Of a DNA stretch of 64,000 nucleotides, positions 62,097 through 64,000 are shown in pieces. The stretch is taken from NCBI GenBank assembly GCA_016200915.1, contig JACQDV010000008.1, forward strand, positions 1 through 64,000, read 5' to 3'. Made by a program: the position numbers and the translations under genes. Numbering within the stretch: position 1 is the first letter of the stretch; each line of letters opens with the position of its first letter. A model generated the notes under the pieces. That model saw only the letters and a program-made list of their open reading frames with translations. It ran no database searches and was not told the DNA's origin. The stretch is from Sphingobacteriales bacterium (GTDB lineage: Bacteria; Bacteroidota; Bacteroidia; Chitinophagales; Chitinophagaceae).

Positions 62097-63809
62097 ATGA
62101 GTTATATACCAAAGACAATTAGCGAAGTAACATCCGAGTATTTAAACAGGACAACTTTTTTACCAGCCATACAACGTGAATTTGTTTGGGGAACATACGG
62201 AATTGAAAAACTTTTTGATTCAATTATGGGAGACTTTCCTATTAGCACTTTCTTGTTTTGGAAAATCAAAGAAGAAAATAAAAAAGAATGGACAGCTTAC
62301 GAATTCCTTAGAGAGTTCGACCAAGAAACTCCGCACAATAATGAGGCATCCGTAACAGGCATCAACCAAGACATCTATTTTGTTCTTGACGGGCAGCAAA
62401 GACTTACATCCTTATTCATTGGACTAAAAGGTTCTTATCGTTACTTTTATTATCGTTGGACAAAGACTAAACTTTACCTGAACATTTTAAAAGCCCCAAT
62501 TAAAAGCGACAATCCAGAAGAATTTACATATCAATTTCAGTTTAGAGAAAATGATATTCCTAACCTTAAAGACCCGAATCCTCAATATTGGTATTTGGTT
62601 GGCGACATTCTAAACTTTGACGATGCAGAAGATTCAAAAAAAGAAATTAAAGAAAGGCTAAAAGATTTTACAGACGACCAAAAAGATATTGCAAATTCAC
62701 ATATTGGACGACTACATTCAAGAATTCACACATCAAGACTTCTTAATTATTACGAGGAAAAATCCCAGGACTACGACAAAGTCGTTGAAGCATTCATTAG
62801 AGCGAACACTGGCGGAGTAAAACTTGAATACAGCGACATTCTACTTTCTACTGCAACAGCAAAATGGGTTAACTTAAATGCAAGAGAAGAAATTCATTCA
62901 TTCACAGACAATATTAATGCAACAGGAAGCGGCTACTCATTCGGAAAAGATTTTGTACTAAAAGGCTGTTTGTATTTGACAGACGATTTGCCTATTCAAT
63001 ACAAAGTGAAAAACTTTACAAGAACCAACCTTGAAAAAATTGAGAATAATTGGGATAACATTACTGATAATATTGAAATGACCGTTCAGTTAATGCACAA
63101 GTTTGGCTTCAATGACAAAAGTTTGGTTGCAAAAATTGCATTACTGCCTATATCATTTTACTTAGGCAAACTAAAGCCAAAAAACTTTATTGATTCAACA
63201 GACAAGAATGATGTACGAAATCAAAATATTATACAGAAGTGGCTAATCGTTACGTTACTAAAAAATGCATTTGGAGGTTCGTCCGATACTATTTTGAAAA
63301 ACCTTCAAGAAACAATTAACGCACAAACTGATTTTTCGGTGTTCCCATACGAAGCATTGAACAAGCGATTAAGCATTGAGGCAACATTTAACGATACGGA
63401 AATTGAAAATCTACTTGCGACAAATTATAGCACTAAGTACAGCTATCTAATCTTATCGCTTTTGTATCCAGATAGGGATTGGAAAGGCAAAAAATTTCAT
63501 GAAGACCATATTTTTCCAAAGTCCGAGTTTACAGCAGCTAAATTGAAAGCTCGTGGTTATGACACAGACAGAATCAAAGAATATCAAAAGCATTTTAATT
63601 CAATTGGCAACCTTCAACTTTTGACAGATTCCGAGAACCTTGAAAAAAGTGCAGAGGATTTTGAAACGTGGTTTGCAACTCGTGACACAAACTTTAAGGA
63701 CAGAAATACAATACCAACAATTAGCACTTACAACTTTGACAACTTCCTTGAATTTATAACAGAGAGAAAAAAGCTATTAGTTAAAAGATTAAAAACGTTT
63801 ACGATTTGA
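62097..63809 (+). CDS. GmrSD-like DUF262-HNH defence protein
   Basis: This 570-aa protein starts with a DUF262 domain (FLPAIQREFVW near 22-32, then the nucleotide-binding DGQQRLTSL at 98-106). It ends with an HNH-like nuclease module (EDHIFPKSEF near residue 467 and the conserved Asn in FNSIGNLQLL). This is the single-chain GmrSD/DUF1524-type architecture, nucleotide-dependent type IV restriction enzymes that attack modified phage DNA. ATG 62097 follows a -7 box. It is transcribed away from the tra operon and is probably element cargo. The exact target is not inferable. Confidence 0.85.
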   Translation: MSYIPKTISEVTSEYLNRTTFLPAIQREFVWGTYGIEKLFDSIMGDFPISTFLFWKIKEENKKEWTAYEFLREFDQETPHNNEASVTGINQDIYFVLDGQQRLTSLFIGLKGSYRYFYYRWTKTKLYLNILKAPIKSDNPEEFTYQFQFRENDIPNLKDPNPQYWYLVGDILNFDDAEDSKKEIKERLKDFTDDQKDIANSHIGRLHSRIHTSRLLNYYEEKSQDYDKVVEAFIRANTGGVKLEYSDILLSTATAKWVNLNAREEIHSFTDNINATGSGYSFGKDFVLKGCLYLTDDLPIQYKVKNFTRTNLEKIENNWDNITDNIEMTVQLMHKFGFNDKSLVAKIALLPISFYLGKLKPKNFIDSTDKNDVRNQNIIQKWLIVTLLKNAFGGSSDTILKNLQETINAQTDFSVFPYEALNKRLSIEATFNDTEIENLLATNYSTKYSYLILSLLYPDRDWKGKKFHEDHIFPKSEFTAAKLKARGYDTDRIKEYQKHFNSIGNLQLLTDSENLEKSAEDFETWFATRDTNFKDRNTIPTISTYNFDNFLEFITERKKLLVKRLKTFTI

Positions 63810-63865
63810 CGAGAAGAAGAATTCACCTTAAACACAGGCGAGGGTAATTAGGCAATCTATAATTA

Positions 63866-64000
63866 TTATAATTTCCCCAATATGTTAATCCACTTAAAGA
63901 GCATGTCTTTTACGGCATTAATAGTAGCCTTATCTGGAGCATGATATTTAGTTTCCAGGCTACCTATTGAAATGTCGTCTTTTTGTAGTGTAGAAAATGT
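63866..64000 (-). CDS. C-terminal end of an unknown protein (cut by window edge)
   Basis: The minus-strand frame is open from the window edge to a TAA at 63868-63866, giving 44 residues ending in MLFKWINILGKL. It is convergent with the GmrSD-like gene. Too short to assign; it may belong to the element or to the host beyond. Confidence 0.5.
   Translation of the reverse strand, partial: TFSTLQKDDISIGSLETKYHAPDKATINAVKDMLFKWINILGKL

Noticed and set aside
61775-64000. Right attachment site of the conjugative element
   Set aside because: No repeat of the tRNA-Pro 3' end (GGTTCGAATCCTG) is visible here. The end probably lies outside the window.
1-64000. CRISPR array or rRNA genes
   Set aside because: No regularly spaced identical repeats and no rRNA-like sequence were seen on either strand.

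Overview
The window looks like the chromosome of an AT-rich member of the Bacteroidota, most likely the Chitinophagaceae or a close relative. The evidence is Bacteroidota-type -7 boxes (TAnnTTTG) in front of several genes, two proteins with type IX secretion (T9SS) C-terminal sorting domains, Bacteroidota-specific families (DUF4293, DUF6427, DUF3127) and a Bacteroidota-type conjugation operon (traE to traN). Species-level placement is not possible from the sequence alone.

Left part (1-16300). A transposase tail is followed by an Hpt phosphotransfer gene overlapping a LytTR response regulator. Directly downstream lie two diverged copies of an apparently non-coding transcription unit. Each copy starts with a pair of half-sites spaced exactly 21 bp apart, has a -7 box 30 bp later, and ends at an intrinsic terminator. 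This Hpt - LytTR - twin ncRNA locus is the most unusual thing in the window. Then come a bifunctional fatty-acid beta-oxidation enzyme behind a palindrome-rich leader, a metzincin-like protease, a frameshifted epimerase, two proteins of unknown function (one secreted, one membrane), purQ, a two-gene DsbD thiol-transfer module, a T9SS subtilase, and two tandemly duplicated small lipoprotein-like genes.

Central part (16300-41300). This part is mostly housekeeping: an ECF sigma factor, uvrA, glyA, a nucleotidyltransferase, a nitronate monooxygenase-like enzyme, an ABC exporter, a COG2509 flavoprotein, a 5'-nucleotidase split into two genes in reversed order, and dnaA. Accessory items are a large T9SS adhesin-like protein, a DUF4411/ImmA-type toxin-antitoxin pair, a decayed tRNA-Ser copy beside the intact tRNA-Ser(GCT), a secreted caspase-like protein and an astacin-like protease.

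Right part (41350-64000). An integrative conjugative element abuts the 3' end of tRNA-Pro(TGG). A large serine recombinase gene, whose frame runs antisense through the tRNA, is coupled to a 51-aa gene. Behind it, all on the minus strand, lie regulatory genes and a type IV secretion operon (traE, traF, traG, three traI-like paralogues, traJ, traK, a traL-position gene, traM, traN), with a 1833-aa methylase-helicase fusion. A divergent GmrSD-like (DUF262 plus HNH) defence gene sits at the far end as probable cargo. The relaxase, the coupling protein and the right attachment site were not found, so the element probably continues beyond the window.
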